Both the position numbers and the translations under genes were made by a program. A stretch of 20,245 nucleotides of DNA, taken from NCBI GenBank assembly GCA_905215805.1, contig CAJMRL010000033.1, forward strand, positions 1-20,245, read 5' to 3'. Under the pieces are notes generated by a model, which did not search any database, was not told where the DNA came from, and worked only from the letters and a program-made list of their open reading frames with translations. Numbering within the stretch: the first letter of the stretch is position 1; every line of letters starts with the position of its first letter. Shown piece by piece: positions 1 through 7,579 of the stretch. Source of the DNA: an uncultured bacterium. GTDB taxonomy: Bacteria > Bacillota > Clostridia > UBA1381.

Positions 1-3
1 GAG

Positions 4-52
4 AAAAAGAGCCGTGAACAAAATGATTTAAAAAATCATTTTGTCACAGCTC
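4..52 (-). terminator. Intrinsic terminator after rnz
   Basis: Read on the minus strand, a long hairpin with arms at 52-35 and 28-9 (about 18 base pairs with one bulged base and one mismatch) is followed at once by a run of five U (plus-strand A at 4-8). It begins directly behind the rnz stop codon, so it closes the metY-rnz unit. Its outer arm contains GCTGTGACAAAAT, which recurs at the right edge of the window. Confidence 0.8.
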
Positions 53-54
53 CT

Positions 55-972
55 CTAAATAAGCTGATCCGCAAATTTTATAGTGATTTTTTCTCCATCT
101 GAAGCAGCAATTGTATTTTGAAAGATATCAGTCGCTTTGTCGATGAATTCTTCGGGAAATTCAAGCGATGGACTGTAGTGCGTAAGCCAGAGCCTGTCCG
201 CATTTGCCTGTTTTGCAAGTTCTGCCGCCTCATGAAACATCATATGGCAGGTTTCTTCAGCACGTTCCTGCTTTTTTGGATCCCCATACATTCCCTCACA
301 TATAAATAAATCTGCATTTTGAGCGTGGTCAGAGATAATGGGGAGGGGACGGGTATCAGTACAGTACAGCACCTTTAGTCCTTTGCGAGCTTGTCCGAGA
401 ACCATATCGCTTGTATAGGTTACTCCGTTATATTCGGCAGACTTGTTTTTTTGAAGCGTACTCCATACACACTGAGGTACATTATTTATACGAGCCTTTT
501 CCACATCGAATTTTCCTATGCGGTCAATTTCAAATTTATATCCCAGACATTCTACGGTGTGCCTTACATGAAAAGCGGTTATTCTGAAGCCGCTTATATC
601 TATAACCGTCTCAGGCTCAGAAACTTCTATAAAACGTATATCAAAAGGAAGCCCGGGAGCGATTATTCTAAGAGAATTTACAACATACTCAATGCCTCTT
701 GGACCTATAATTGTCAGCGTATCTTCACGCCCTTCATTCCCCATAGAAAGTAAAAGTCCGGGAAGTCCGCTTATATGGTCAGCGTGAAAATGAGTTATGC
801 AAAGCACATCAATGGGCTTAAACGTAAATCCGGCTTCTTTAATTGCGACTTGTGTTCCTTCGCCGCAGTCCACAAGAATACATTTACCATTGGAACGGAA
901 AACCGCCGATGTAAGTCGGCGGTTTTTTAACGGCATGGTGCCTCCTGTTCCCACAAGACAAACATCAAGCAT
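55..972 (-). CDS. rnz: Ribonuclease Z (tRNA 3'-end processing endonuclease)
   Basis: This is a metallo-beta-lactamase-fold nuclease that cleaves the 3' trailer from tRNA precursors lacking an encoded CCA, in the cytoplasm. The protein opens with a GTGG motif, then LVDCGEGTQ, then the zinc-binding THFHADH motif (His61, His63, Asp65, His66 counting from the start chosen here). Further motifs are YCTDTRP, a distal ligand region around CEGMYGD, and THYSP near the C-terminus. About 305 residues is the usual bacterial length. The ATG at 972 puts the first conserved Gly where RNase Z proteins normally have it; an ATG at 981 adds three residues and is also possible. Neither has a clear Shine-Dalgarno sequence. 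The start overlaps the metY stop by 8 bases (ATGCTTGA), so translation is probably coupled to metY. Confidence 0.93.
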   Translation of the reverse strand: MLDVCLVGTGGTMPLKNRRLTSAVFRSNGKCILVDCGEGTQVAIKEAGFTFKPIDVLCITHFHADHISGLPGLLLSMGNEGREDTLTIIGPRGIEYVVNSLRIIAPGLPFDIRFIEVSEPETVIDISGFRITAFHVRHTVECLGYKFEIDRIGKFDVEKARINNVPQCVWSTLQKNKSAEYNGVTYTSDMVLGQARKGLKVLYCTDTRPLPIISDHAQNADLFICEGMYGDPKKQERAEETCHMMFHEAAELAKQANADRLWLTHYSPSLEFPEEFIDKATDIFQNTIAASDGEKITIKFADQLI

Positions 973-2239
973 TGGCAGCATCGAGAGCCTGATCGAGATC
1001 GGCTATAATGTCCTTAGCATTTTCAATACCAACACTGAATCGTACAAGATCCGGACTGACTCCGCATTCGATAAGCTGCTCGTCCGTCATCTGACGATGT
1101 GTGGTGCTTGCAGGATGAAGCGCACAGGTTCTGGCATCCGCAACGTGAGTAACGATTGCCGCAAGCTTCAGTGCATCAAGGAACTTAACAGCTGTTTCGC
1201 GTCCGCCCTTGATTCCGAATGATACAACTCCGGACGTGCCGTTAGGAAGATATTTTTCAACAAGCTCTCTATATTTGCTTGATTTAAGTCCAGGATAATT
1301 TACCCAGCTTACTCTGCTGTCCTTTTCAAGGAATTCCGCTACAGCAAGAGCATTTTCGCAATGACGCGGCATACGCAGATGCAAAGTCTCAAGACCGGTA
1401 TTTAAAAGAAACGCATTCATCGGGGCAGGGGTTACGCCAAGATCGCGCATAAGCTGTGCTCTTGCTTTTGTAATGAACGCTTGGTTTCCGAAATCCTTTG
1501 CGTATACAACTCCGTGGTAGCTTTCGTCGGGAGTGGTGAACGATGGGAACTTTCCGGAAGCAGCCCAATCAAATTTTCCGCCGTCAACGATAACTCCGCC
1601 AAGTGCTGCCGCATGTCCGTCCATATATTTTGATGTGGAATGGATAATAATATCCGCACCGAATTCAAGAGGACGGCAAAGAATAGGCGTAGCAAATGTA
1701 TTATCCACTATAAGCGGTACCTTATGGTCATGTGCAAGCTTTGCAAATTTTTCTATATCAAGAACATCAAGTGAAGGATTGGAGATAGTTTCTCCTAAAA
1801 CTGCCTTTGTGTTGTCTTTAAATGCTTTTGCAAGTGTGTCATAATCATCATCGGGATTAACAAAAGTAGTGTCAATACCGAATTTTTTCAGGGTAACTCC
1901 CAAAAGGTTGAATGTTCCTCCGTAAACAGCCGAAGAACATATAATATGATCACCTGCTTCTGCTATAGTCATTACAGCGCAAAGGGTTGCAGCCTGACCG
2001 GCAGATGTAAGCATAGCTCCTGAGCCGCCTTCAAGATCCGCGATCTTTGCTTCAACATATCCGCATGTGGGATTAGCAAGGCGGGTATAAAAATATCCTT
2101 CTGCTTCGAGGTCAAAAAGCTTGCCCATGTAATCGGCGCTGTCATATTTATAGGTTGTGCTCTGAACTATAGGCATAACTCGAGGTTCGCCGTTCTTAGG
2201 CTTATAGCCGGATTGTATACATTTTGTTTCTATTTCCAT
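965..2239 (-). CDS. metY: O-acetylhomoserine sulfhydrylase (PLP-dependent)
   Basis: This cytosolic pyridoxal-phosphate enzyme of the Cys/Met-metabolism family makes L-homocysteine from O-acetylhomoserine and sulfide, the direct sulfhydrylation route to methionine. Visible family marks are YTRLANPT, a phosphate-binding SAGQAA segment, VDNTFATP, and the PLP lysine in HSTSKYMDGH (Lys204 from this start). The 424-residue length and the insertions fit MetY better than the shorter MetB/MetC enzymes. The ATG at 2239 has AAGGAG eight bases upstream. A TTG two codons earlier in the same frame is too close to that Shine-Dalgarno sequence to be used. It is the first gene of a two-gene unit with rnz. The choice between O-acetyl- and O-succinyl-homoserine as donor rests on family resemblance only. 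Confidence 0.93.
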   Translation of the reverse strand: MEIETKCIQSGYKPKNGEPRVMPIVQSTTYKYDSADYMGKLFDLEAEGYFYTRLANPTCGYVEAKIADLEGGSGAMLTSAGQAATLCAVMTIAEAGDHIICSSAVYGGTFNLLGVTLKKFGIDTTFVNPDDDYDTLAKAFKDNTKAVLGETISNPSLDVLDIEKFAKLAHDHKVPLIVDNTFATPILCRPLEFGADIIIHSTSKYMDGHAAALGGVIVDGGKFDWAASGKFPSFTTPDESYHGVVYAKDFGNQAFITKARAQLMRDLGVTPAPMNAFLLNTGLETLHLRMPRHCENALAVAEFLEKDSRVSWVNYPGLKSSKYRELVEKYLPNGTSGVVSFGIKGGRETAVKFLDALKLAAIVTHVADARTCALHPASTTHRQMTDEQLIECGVSPDLVRFSVGIENAKDIIADLDQALDAANA

Positions 2240-2278
2240 AATCAATACTCCTTTTGTCAGTTAATTTACATTATCTAT

Positions 2279-2307
2279 ATAATAGCACATTTTGAATTTG
2301 TTTTCAA
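2279..2307 (-). promoter_or_regulatory. Sigma-A promoter of metY-rnz
   Basis: On the minus strand TTGAAA (2307-2302) and TATTAT (2284-2279) are separated by 17 bases, with TGC directly before the -10 (extended -10). The expected leader is only about 30 bases, which leaves no room for a SAM riboswitch or T-box, so sulfur control of this unit is not visible here. Confidence 0.8.
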
Positions 2308-2341
2308 TAGAAAAAAGAGATTTTATCCGAATTTATGACAT

Positions 2342-2370
2342 AAAAACAGCCGTGCAAAATCTGCACGGCT
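2342..2370 (-). terminator. Intrinsic terminator after tuf
   Basis: A perfect 9-bp stem, AGCCGTGCA/TGCACGGCT (2348-2356 and 2362-2370) with a five-base loop, is followed on the minus strand by GTTTTT. It ends the str operon and insulates the metY promoter that starts about 35 bases further on. Confidence 0.92.
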
Positions 2371-2402
2371 GAAATATGATCATATTTTATTATCAATTAT
2401 AA

Positions 2403-3605
2403 TTATTCAATGATTGAAGAAACAACGCCTGAACCAACTGTTCTGCCGCCCTCACGGATAGCGAAACGAAGTCCCTCTTCCATAGCGATCGGTGTGATAA
2501 GCTCAACTGTCATATCAACGTTATCGCCAGGCATGCACATCTCTGTGCCCTCAGGAAGGCTGATTACACCAGTAACGTCAGTTGTTCTGAAATAGAACTG
2601 CGGTCTGTAGTTGTTGAAGAACGGTGTGTGACGGCCGCCTTCATCCTTTGTTAATACGTAAACGTGACCAACAAACTTTGTGTGCGGATGAACTGAACCA
2701 GGAGCTGAAAGAACCTGACCTCTCTGGATCTCTGTTCTCTGAACACCACGGAGAAGAGCACCGATGTTGTCGCCAGCCTCAGCATAGTCAAGAAGCTTTC
2801 TGAACATCTCGATACCAGTTACAACAACCTTTCTCTTTTCATCTGTCAAACCAACGATCTCAACTTCATCATTGAGCTTAAGCTGACCTCTCTCAACTCT
2901 ACCAGTAGCAACTGTACCACGGCCTGTGATTGAGAAGATGTCCTCGATAGGCATAAGGAACGGAAGATCTGCTTTTCTGTCCGGAGTCGGGATGTAGTTA
3001 TCTACTGCATCCATAAGATCCCAGATGCACTTGTAAGCCGGATCGTCCGGATCTGTTGATGTGCACTCAAGAACGCCGAGAGCTGTACCTGAGATTATCG
3101 GGATATCATCACCCGGGAAGTCATACTCTGAAAGAAGATCTCTAACTTCCATCTCAACGAGCTCCATAAGCTCCTCATCGTCAACCTGGTCAGCCTTGTT
3201 AAGGAATACAACGATATACGGTACGCCAACCTGACGTGAAAGAAGGATATGCTCTCTTGTCTGCGGCATCGGACCGTCAGCTGCTGATACAACGAGGATA
3301 GCGCCGTCCATCTGAGCAGCACCTGTGATCATGTTCTTTACGTAGTCAGCATGTCCCGGGCAGTCAACGTGAGCATAGTGACGCTTATCTGTCTCGTACT
3401 CAACGTGAGCTGTTGAAATTGTGATACCTCTTTCTCTCTCTTCAGGAGCCTTATCGATCATATCATAAGCCTCATACTGAGCCTGACCCTTAAGAGCCAA
3501 TACCTTTGTTATAGCTGCTGTAAGAGTTGTCTTACCATGGTCAACGTGACCAATTGTACCGATGTTAACATGCGGCTTTGTTCTTTCAAATTTAGCTTTT
3601 GCCAT
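2403..3605 (-). CDS. tuf: Elongation factor Tu
   Basis: This GTPase delivers aminoacyl-tRNA to the ribosomal A site. The 400 residues carry all G motifs: GHVDHGKT near residue 19, the RGITI switch I, DCPGHADY and NKAD. Beta-barrel domains 2 and 3 follow, ending in GGRTVGSGVV. The G5 position reads GTALGVLE rather than the common SALK/SALE type, and the segment after it is about five residues longer than in E. coli, a known variable spot. The ATG at 3605 is preceded by AAGGAGG. It is the last gene of the str operon, but a hairpin and a separate promoter lie between fusA and tuf, so extra tuf transcription independent of the operon is likely. Confidence 0.98.
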   Translation of the reverse strand: MAKAKFERTKPHVNIGTIGHVDHGKTTLTAAITKVLALKGQAQYEAYDMIDKAPEERERGITISTAHVEYETDKRHYAHVDCPGHADYVKNMITGAAQMDGAILVVSAADGPMPQTREHILLSRQVGVPYIVVFLNKADQVDDEELMELVEMEVRDLLSEYDFPGDDIPIISGTALGVLECTSTDPDDPAYKCIWDLMDAVDNYIPTPDRKADLPFLMPIEDIFSITGRGTVATGRVERGQLKLNDEVEIVGLTDEKRKVVVTGIEMFRKLLDYAEAGDNIGALLRGVQRTEIQRGQVLSAPGSVHPHTKFVGHVYVLTKDEGGRHTPFFNNYRPQFYFRTTDVTGVISLPEGTEMCMPGDNVDMTVELITPIAMEEGLRFAIREGGRTVGSGVVSSIIE

Positions 3606-3652
3606 TGGATTAATCCTCCTTAAAATAAATTATAATATAACATTATAAGACT

Positions 3653-3681
3653 ATTGTACAATTTTTTTTAGGAAAAATCAA
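3653..3681 (-). promoter_or_regulatory. Internal promoter for tuf
   Basis: On the minus strand TTGATT (3681-3676) and TACAAT (3658-3653) are 17 bases apart. A second weaker candidate (TTGTAC with a TATTAT about 18 bases later) overlaps it downstream. It lies after the hairpin that follows fusA and before the tuf Shine-Dalgarno sequence, so it would let EF-Tu be made in excess over EF-G. Confidence 0.65.
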
Positions 3682-3707
3682 GTCTTTTTTGAAAATTTCC
3701 TTATAAT

Positions 3708-3751
3708 ATTTAAAAGAATATACCCAAAACAGGATAAATATCCTGTTTTGG
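3708..3751 (-). terminator. Terminator or attenuator between fusA and tuf
   Basis: A perfect 11-bp stem, CCAAAACAGGA/TCCTGTTTTGG (3724-3734 and 3741-3751), is followed on the minus strand by an interrupted U-rich stretch (GTATATTCTTTT). The stem is strong and the tail imperfect, so it may act as a partial terminator allowing some read-through into tuf. Confidence 0.7.
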
Positions 3752-3770
3752 ACATATTTATTTTTAAAAA

Positions 3771-5882
3771 TTAGTTGTTCGAGTTTCTTTCGTTCATAAT
3801 TTTTTCCTGGATGGACTTCGGAACCTCGCTGTAATGTGACGGCTCCATTGTATACTGTCCACGACCCTGAGTTCTTGAACGAAGCTCTGTAGCGTAACCA
3901 AACATTTCTGAAAGCGGAACCATTGCTGTGATCTGCTGAACACCGCCGGATCTTGCTTCCATCTTCTGAATCATACCGCGGCGTGAGTTAAGGTCGCCCA
4001 TAACGTCGCCCATGTATTCATCAGGCATAATAACATTAACAAGCATGATCGGCTCTTTTATAACCGGATCAGCCTTCTTCATACCTTCCTTGAACGCCAT
4101 AGAAGCAGCAATCTTAAATGCCATTTCTGACGAGTCAACTTCATGGTATGAACCGTCATACAATGTAGCTCTCAAGTCAACTACATTATATCCCGCAAGA
4201 ACACCGCTCTGCATAGCGCCCTGAATACCAGCGTCAACAGCCGGAATATATTCCTTCGGAATAGCTCCGCCGACAACTGCGTTTACGAATTCATAGCCAG
4301 CGCCTTCCTCAAGCGGCTCAAGCTTGAGCAATACATGACCGTATTGTCCCTTACCGCCTGACTGACGAGCATATTTATGCTCTACATTTACAGGCTTTCT
4401 TATAGCCTCTCTGTAAGAAACCTGCGGCTCGCCGACATTAGCCTCTACCTTGAATTCACGGAGAAGTCTGTCAACGATGATCTCAAGATGAAGCTCACCC
4501 ATTCCGGCAATAATTGTCTGACCTGTCTCTTCATCTGTATAGGTCTTGAATGTCGGATCCTCTTCAGCAAGCTTTGCAAGAGCAATACCCATCTTTTCCT
4601 GACCAGCCTTGGTCTTAGGCTCGATTGCAACACGGATAACAGGCTCCGGGAAGTTCATCGATTCAAGTACGATCGGATGATCCTCGTCACACAGTGTTTC
4701 ACCTGTTGTTGTATTTTTCAAGCCAACTGCTGCGGCAATATCACCGCTGTAGCAGCAGTCTATATCCTTACGGCTGTTAGCATGCATCTGGAGTATACGA
4801 CCCATACGCTCTTTGTGACCCTTGCAGGAGTTAAGAACATATGAACCTGATTTAACGGAACCTGAGTAAACTCTGAAGTAGCAAAGCTTACCTACATATG
4901 GATCTGTAGCGATCTTAAATGCAAGTGCTGCGAAAGGTGCATCGTCTGACGACGGTCTTGTTTCTTCTTCGTTTGTCTCAGGATTAACACCCTTTATATC
5001 TTCAATATCTGTAGGAGCCGGCATATATTCGATTACAGCATCAAGAAGCATCTGTACGCCCTTGTTTCTGTATGAGGTACCGCAGAGCATAGGAACGATC
5101 TCATTAGCGATTGTAGCTTTTCTTAAAGCCTTTTTAAGATCGTCAACGCTGATCTCTTCATCACCGAGGAACTTGTCAAGAAGCTCTTCGTCTGTTTCGC
5201 ATATAGCCTCTATCATGTTTGTGCGGTATTCCTCTGCTTGCTCTAACATATCCTCCGGAATATCTTCGATTCTTACATCGTTTCCGAGATCGTCATAGTA
5301 TACCTCAGCCTTCATTGTCATAAGGTCGATGATACCCTTGAAGGTTTCTTCAGCGCCGATAGGAAGCTGGATCGGAACTCCGTTTGCATGAAGTCTTTCA
5401 TGCACCATATCGACAACTCTGAAGAAGTCCGCACCCATGATATCCATTTTGTTTACGTATATCATTCTTGGTACGTTGTATTCGTCAGCCTGCCTCCAAA
5501 CGGTTTCAGACTGCGGCTCAACTCCGCCCTTAGCACACATTACAGTTACAGAACCGTCAAGAACCTTAAGCGAACGCTGAACCTCAACAGTAAAGTCAAC
5601 GTGTCCCGGTGTATCGATGATATTGATTCTGTGCTTTATGCCGGAATAAGGACCGCTCTTAGGTGCCCAGAAACATGTTGTGGCAGCGGATGTGATAGTA
5701 ATACCACGTTCCTGCTCCTGCGCCATCCAGTCCATTGTAGCGGCACCGTCATGAGTTTCACCGATTTTATGGTTGATTCCAGTATAATACAGGATTCTCT
5801 CTGTAGTAGTAGTTTTACCGGCGTCGATGTGAGCCATGATACCGATATTTCTTGTATTCTTAAGTGAATATTCTCTACCCAT
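3771..5882 (-). CDS. fusA: Elongation factor G
   Basis: This ribosomal translocase GTPase also works with RRF in ribosome recycling. The 703 residues match the usual EF-G length. Motifs include AHIDAGKTTTTERIL (P-loop, near residue 17), RGITITSAAT (switch I), DTPGHVDFT (G3) and NKMD (G4). Domains II to V follow, including the GMGELHLEI segment and the domain IV tip region around QSGGKGQYGHV. ATG at 5882 has AAAGGAGG upstream. Its position between rpsG and tuf is the classical str-operon order, which identifies it as the housekeeping copy rather than a TetM-like protection protein. Confidence 0.98.
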   Translation of the reverse strand: MGREYSLKNTRNIGIMAHIDAGKTTTTERILYYTGINHKIGETHDGAATMDWMAQEQERGITITSAATTCFWAPKSGPYSGIKHRINIIDTPGHVDFTVEVQRSLKVLDGSVTVMCAKGGVEPQSETVWRQADEYNVPRMIYVNKMDIMGADFFRVVDMVHERLHANGVPIQLPIGAEETFKGIIDLMTMKAEVYYDDLGNDVRIEDIPEDMLEQAEEYRTNMIEAICETDEELLDKFLGDEEISVDDLKKALRKATIANEIVPMLCGTSYRNKGVQMLLDAVIEYMPAPTDIEDIKGVNPETNEEETRPSSDDAPFAALAFKIATDPYVGKLCYFRVYSGSVKSGSYVLNSCKGHKERMGRILQMHANSRKDIDCCYSGDIAAAVGLKNTTTGETLCDEDHPIVLESMNFPEPVIRVAIEPKTKAGQEKMGIALAKLAEEDPTFKTYTDEETGQTIIAGMGELHLEIIVDRLLREFKVEANVGEPQVSYREAIRKPVNVEHKYARQSGGKGQYGHVLLKLEPLEEGAGYEFVNAVVGGAIPKEYIPAVDAGIQGAMQSGVLAGYNVVDLRATLYDGSYHEVDSSEMAFKIAASMAFKEGMKKADPVIKEPIMLVNVIMPDEYMGDVMGDLNSRRGMIQKMEARSGGVQQITAMVPLSEMFGYATELRSRTQGRGQYTMEPSHYSEVPKSIQEKIMNERNSNN

Positions 5883-5985
5883 GAGTTTGTCCTCCTTTCA
5901 ATTAAGGATATATATAAATGTGAATTTCGTAATTTTATCCTTCCGCAGAAACGGAAAAATATTCGATGGTATCACAAAATACAGA

Positions 5986-6456
5986 TTACCATCTATAATG
6001 AGCAAATGCTTTGTTTGCCTCTGCCATTTTATGAGTATCTTCACGCTTCTTTACAGCACCGCCGGTACCGTTTATAGCGTCGATAAGCTCGTTTGCAAGT
6101 CTTTCCTTCATGGTCTTTTCGTTTCTCTCTCTGGAGTAACGTGTAAGCCATCTAAGTCCGAGAGTCTGTCTTCTTTCCGGACGAACCTCCATCGGAACCT
6201 GATATGTCGCACCGCCGACACGTCTTGCCTTGACCTCGAGTACAGGCATGATATTGTCCATTGCCTCGCTGAATGCCTCGAGAGCGTCCTTGCCTGTCTT
6301 TTCCTTTACAATGTCAAACGCATCGTAAACGATCTTCTGTGCTACACCCTTCTTACCGTCAAGCATGATGTTGTTTATAAGCTTTGTCACAACCACACTG
6401 TTGTAAATCGGATCAGGTAAAATTTCTCTTTTTGCAATAAAACCTTTTCTTGGCAC
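5986..6456 (-). CDS. rpsG: 30S ribosomal protein S7
   Basis: S7 is a primary binder of the 3' major domain of 16S rRNA and nucleates assembly of the small-subunit head. The start chosen is the GTG at 6456, giving MPRKGFIAKREILPDPIYNS and exactly 156 residues, the standard S7 length. A longer frame from ATG at 6474 would translate straight through the AAGGAGG ribosome binding site, which lies eight bases before this GTG, so that start is rejected. The conserved GGATYQVPMEV segment and C-terminal KMAEANKAFAHYRW are present. It is preceded by a 149-base intercistronic region that may carry an S7 autoregulatory site. Confidence 0.97.
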   Translation of the reverse strand: MPRKGFIAKREILPDPIYNSVVVTKLINNIMLDGKKGVAQKIVYDAFDIVKEKTGKDALEAFSEAMDNIMPVLEVKARRVGGATYQVPMEVRPERRQTLGLRWLTRYSRERNEKTMKERLANELIDAINGTGGAVKKREDTHKMAEANKAFAHYRW

Positions 6457-6474
6457 TTTACTTCCCTCCTTCAT

Positions 6475-6623
6475 AGTCTGTGCGGACCCTGCATTGATCC
6501 GCGCTCATGAATATCACCGGTACTCGGAGCATTTAGCCCCGTCTGTGCTTTTCAGATATATAGTAAAAAATATAACCGATATGCACTTTGTGATAAACTA
6601 AAACTCTGCCTCAGTCTGTTTGA
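6475..6623 (-). promoter_or_regulatory. rpsL-rpsG intercistronic leader with hairpins, possible S7 target
   Basis: This 149-base gap is long for a ribosomal-protein operon. On the minus-strand RNA there is a 6-bp helix GCGGAU/GUCCGC (6502-6497 with 6487-6482) just upstream of the rpsG ribosome binding site, and a 5-bp helix GGGGC/GCUCC (6540-6536 with 6530-6526). Other short complementary GAGC/GCUC segments lie between them. In E. coli the equivalent rpsL-rpsG gap binds S7 and mediates feedback control. Whether this one does is inference; no promoter was clear inside it. Confidence 0.35.
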
Positions 6624-7046
6624 TTATTTCTTTGCAGCCTTCGGCTTCTTTGCACCATACTTACTTCTTGACTGAAGACGTCCGTTTACGCCCTGTGCGT
6701 CGAGAGTACCTCTGATGATGTGGTATCTTGTACCCGGAAGATCTCTTACTCTTCCGCCTCTGATAAGAACAACGCTGTGCTCCTGCAGATTGTGGCCGAT
6801 ACCCGGAATATAAGCTGTTACTTCGATTCCGTTTGTAAGTCTTACTCTGGCGATTTTTCTTAAAGCTGAGTTAGGCTTCTTCGGTGTAGCCGTTCTTACT
6901 GCTGTGCATACGCCTCTCTTCTGCGGCGAGCTCATATCTGAAGTCTTTTTCTTTAAAGAGTTCAGGCTCTTCTGGAGAGCTGGAGCTGTAGATTTCTTTG
7001 TAGATGTCTTTCTACCGGTCTTAACCAACTGGTTAAATGTAGGCAT
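6624..7046 (-). CDS. rpsL: 30S ribosomal protein S12
   Basis: S12 lies at the decoding centre and affects accuracy and streptomycin binding. The 140 residues show SSPQKRGVC, TPKKPNSALRK, IPGIGHNLQEHSVVLIRGG and the basic tail RSKYGAKKPKAAKK. It has the N-terminal insertion usual in Firmicutes, so Lys56 and residue 101 correspond to Lys42 and Lys87 of mature E. coli S12. Lys56 is retained, but residue 101 is Arg (AGA at 6746-6744) in GGRVRDLPG, where Lys is usual. A Lys-to-Arg change at this site is a known streptomycin-resistance substitution in other bacteria. The Shine-Dalgarno sequence (AAAGGAAG) stands rather far from the ATG. Confidence 0.98.
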   Translation of the reverse strand: MPTFNQLVKTGRKTSTKKSTAPALQKSLNSLKKKTSDMSSPQKRGVCTAVRTATPKKPNSALRKIARVRLTNGIEVTAYIPGIGHNLQEHSVVLIRGGRVRDLPGTRYHIIRGTLDAQGVNGRLQSRSKYGAKKPKAAKK

Positions 7047-7084
7047 ACCGTGTTACACTTCCTTTCTAAAGATTATAAATATAT

Positions 7085-7113
7085 ATTATTACGCGTATTA
7101 TACGCGGAATAAT
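7085..7113. repeat. 29-bp near-perfect palindrome between ybxF and rpsL
   Basis: Arms 7085-7098 and 7100-7113 are complementary at 13 of 14 positions around the single base 7099, with the core CGCGTAT-T-ATACGCG. It touches the ybxF stop codon and lies within the rpsL leader. As RNA it would form a stable hairpin, but no U-tract follows on the minus strand, so it does not look like a simple terminator. It could be a processing site, an attenuator or a protein-binding site. Confidence 0.6.
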
Positions 7114-7358
7114 CAATAATTTTCAATAACGGCACAGCTTGCGCCGACCTCGATTCCGCACATACGGCCAAGCTCGCGCATTGTCTTTACATAAAACATT
7201 GACGCGTTAGCGTTTGAAGCGGCGGTTTCGACGGAAACTCTTATGCTGCTGTCGCAGTCCTCTGCAAGAAAAACTTTATTGACATTTCCGTTTTCAATAG
7301 CCCGCAGGGTCTGCTTCAGACCGACCGTCATATGCTGCTTATCAGCATCGGTAATCAT
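7113..7358 (-). CDS. rplGB: L7Ae-family RNA-binding protein (YbxF-like)
   Basis: This 81-residue protein of the L7Ae/L30e/S12e/Gadd45 fold binds kink-turn RNA. Homologues (YbxF, YlxQ) bind K-turns in vitro and associate with ribosomes; the exact cellular role is unsettled. Visible features are LKQTLRAIENGNVNKVFLAEDCD near the N-terminus, a central helix region, and the glycine-rich GRMCGIEVGASCAV that forms the RNA-contacting loop in the family. ATG at 7358 has GGAGG seven bases upstream; extending further upstream would read through that site. Its place directly before rpsL matches Bacillus, where ybxF heads rpsL-rpsG-fusA-tuf, so here too it is the first gene of the operon. Confidence 0.9.
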   Translation of the reverse strand: MITDADKQHMTVGLKQTLRAIENGNVNKVFLAEDCDSSIRVSVETAASNANASMFYVKTMRELGRMCGIEVGASCAVIENY

Positions 7359-7405
7359 TGAATTCCCTCCGTTAGTTATTACGTATATCTTTACACGCAA
7401 TTGTT

Positions 7406-7434
7406 ATTATATAAAAAAAACCGCGTTTTGTCAA
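7406..7434 (-). promoter_or_regulatory. Consensus promoter of the str operon
   Basis: On the minus strand TTGACA (7434-7429) and TATAAT (7411-7406) are exactly 17 bases apart, a perfect sigma-A consensus, with an A/T-rich stretch between. This fits a highly expressed translation operon. The leader to the ybxF start is about 40 bases. Confidence 0.92.
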
Positions 7435-7516
7435 GGCTTTTTCATAATTTGTATTGATTTTAAGGTCAAAAAACCAAATAATTTTTTGTTATTTTATTCT
7501 TTTTGATTTGTATATT

Positions 7517-7552
7517 TTGACAAAGGAAAAAATTTTGCTTATATGGTATAAT
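7517..7552 (+). promoter_or_regulatory. Promoter of the ABC exporter gene
   Basis: TATAAT at 7547-7552 is preceded by TGG, forming an extended -10. A TTGACA at 7517-7522 is 24 bases upstream, too far for that -10 but correctly spaced (17) for an overlapping weaker TATATG at 7540-7545. The extended -10 is the likelier element. Confidence 0.6.
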
Positions 7553-7579
7553 ATTAAAAAAAGTAAAAGGAGAATAGAG

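Noticed and set aside
2240..2340. SAM riboswitch or T-box before metY
   Set aside because: The mapped promoter leaves only about 30 bases of leader, and no conserved riboswitch core is seen.
6457..6474. N-terminal extension of S7 from ATG at 6474
   Set aside because: It would translate the Shine-Dalgarno sequence itself and lengthen S7 beyond the standard 156 residues.
7085..7113. Palindrome near rpsL as another site for the XRE operator family (both contain TATACGC)
   Set aside because: The core CGCGTATTATACGCG has a different centre and half-site from TACGCA-N2-TGCGTA; the shared heptamer is likely chance.
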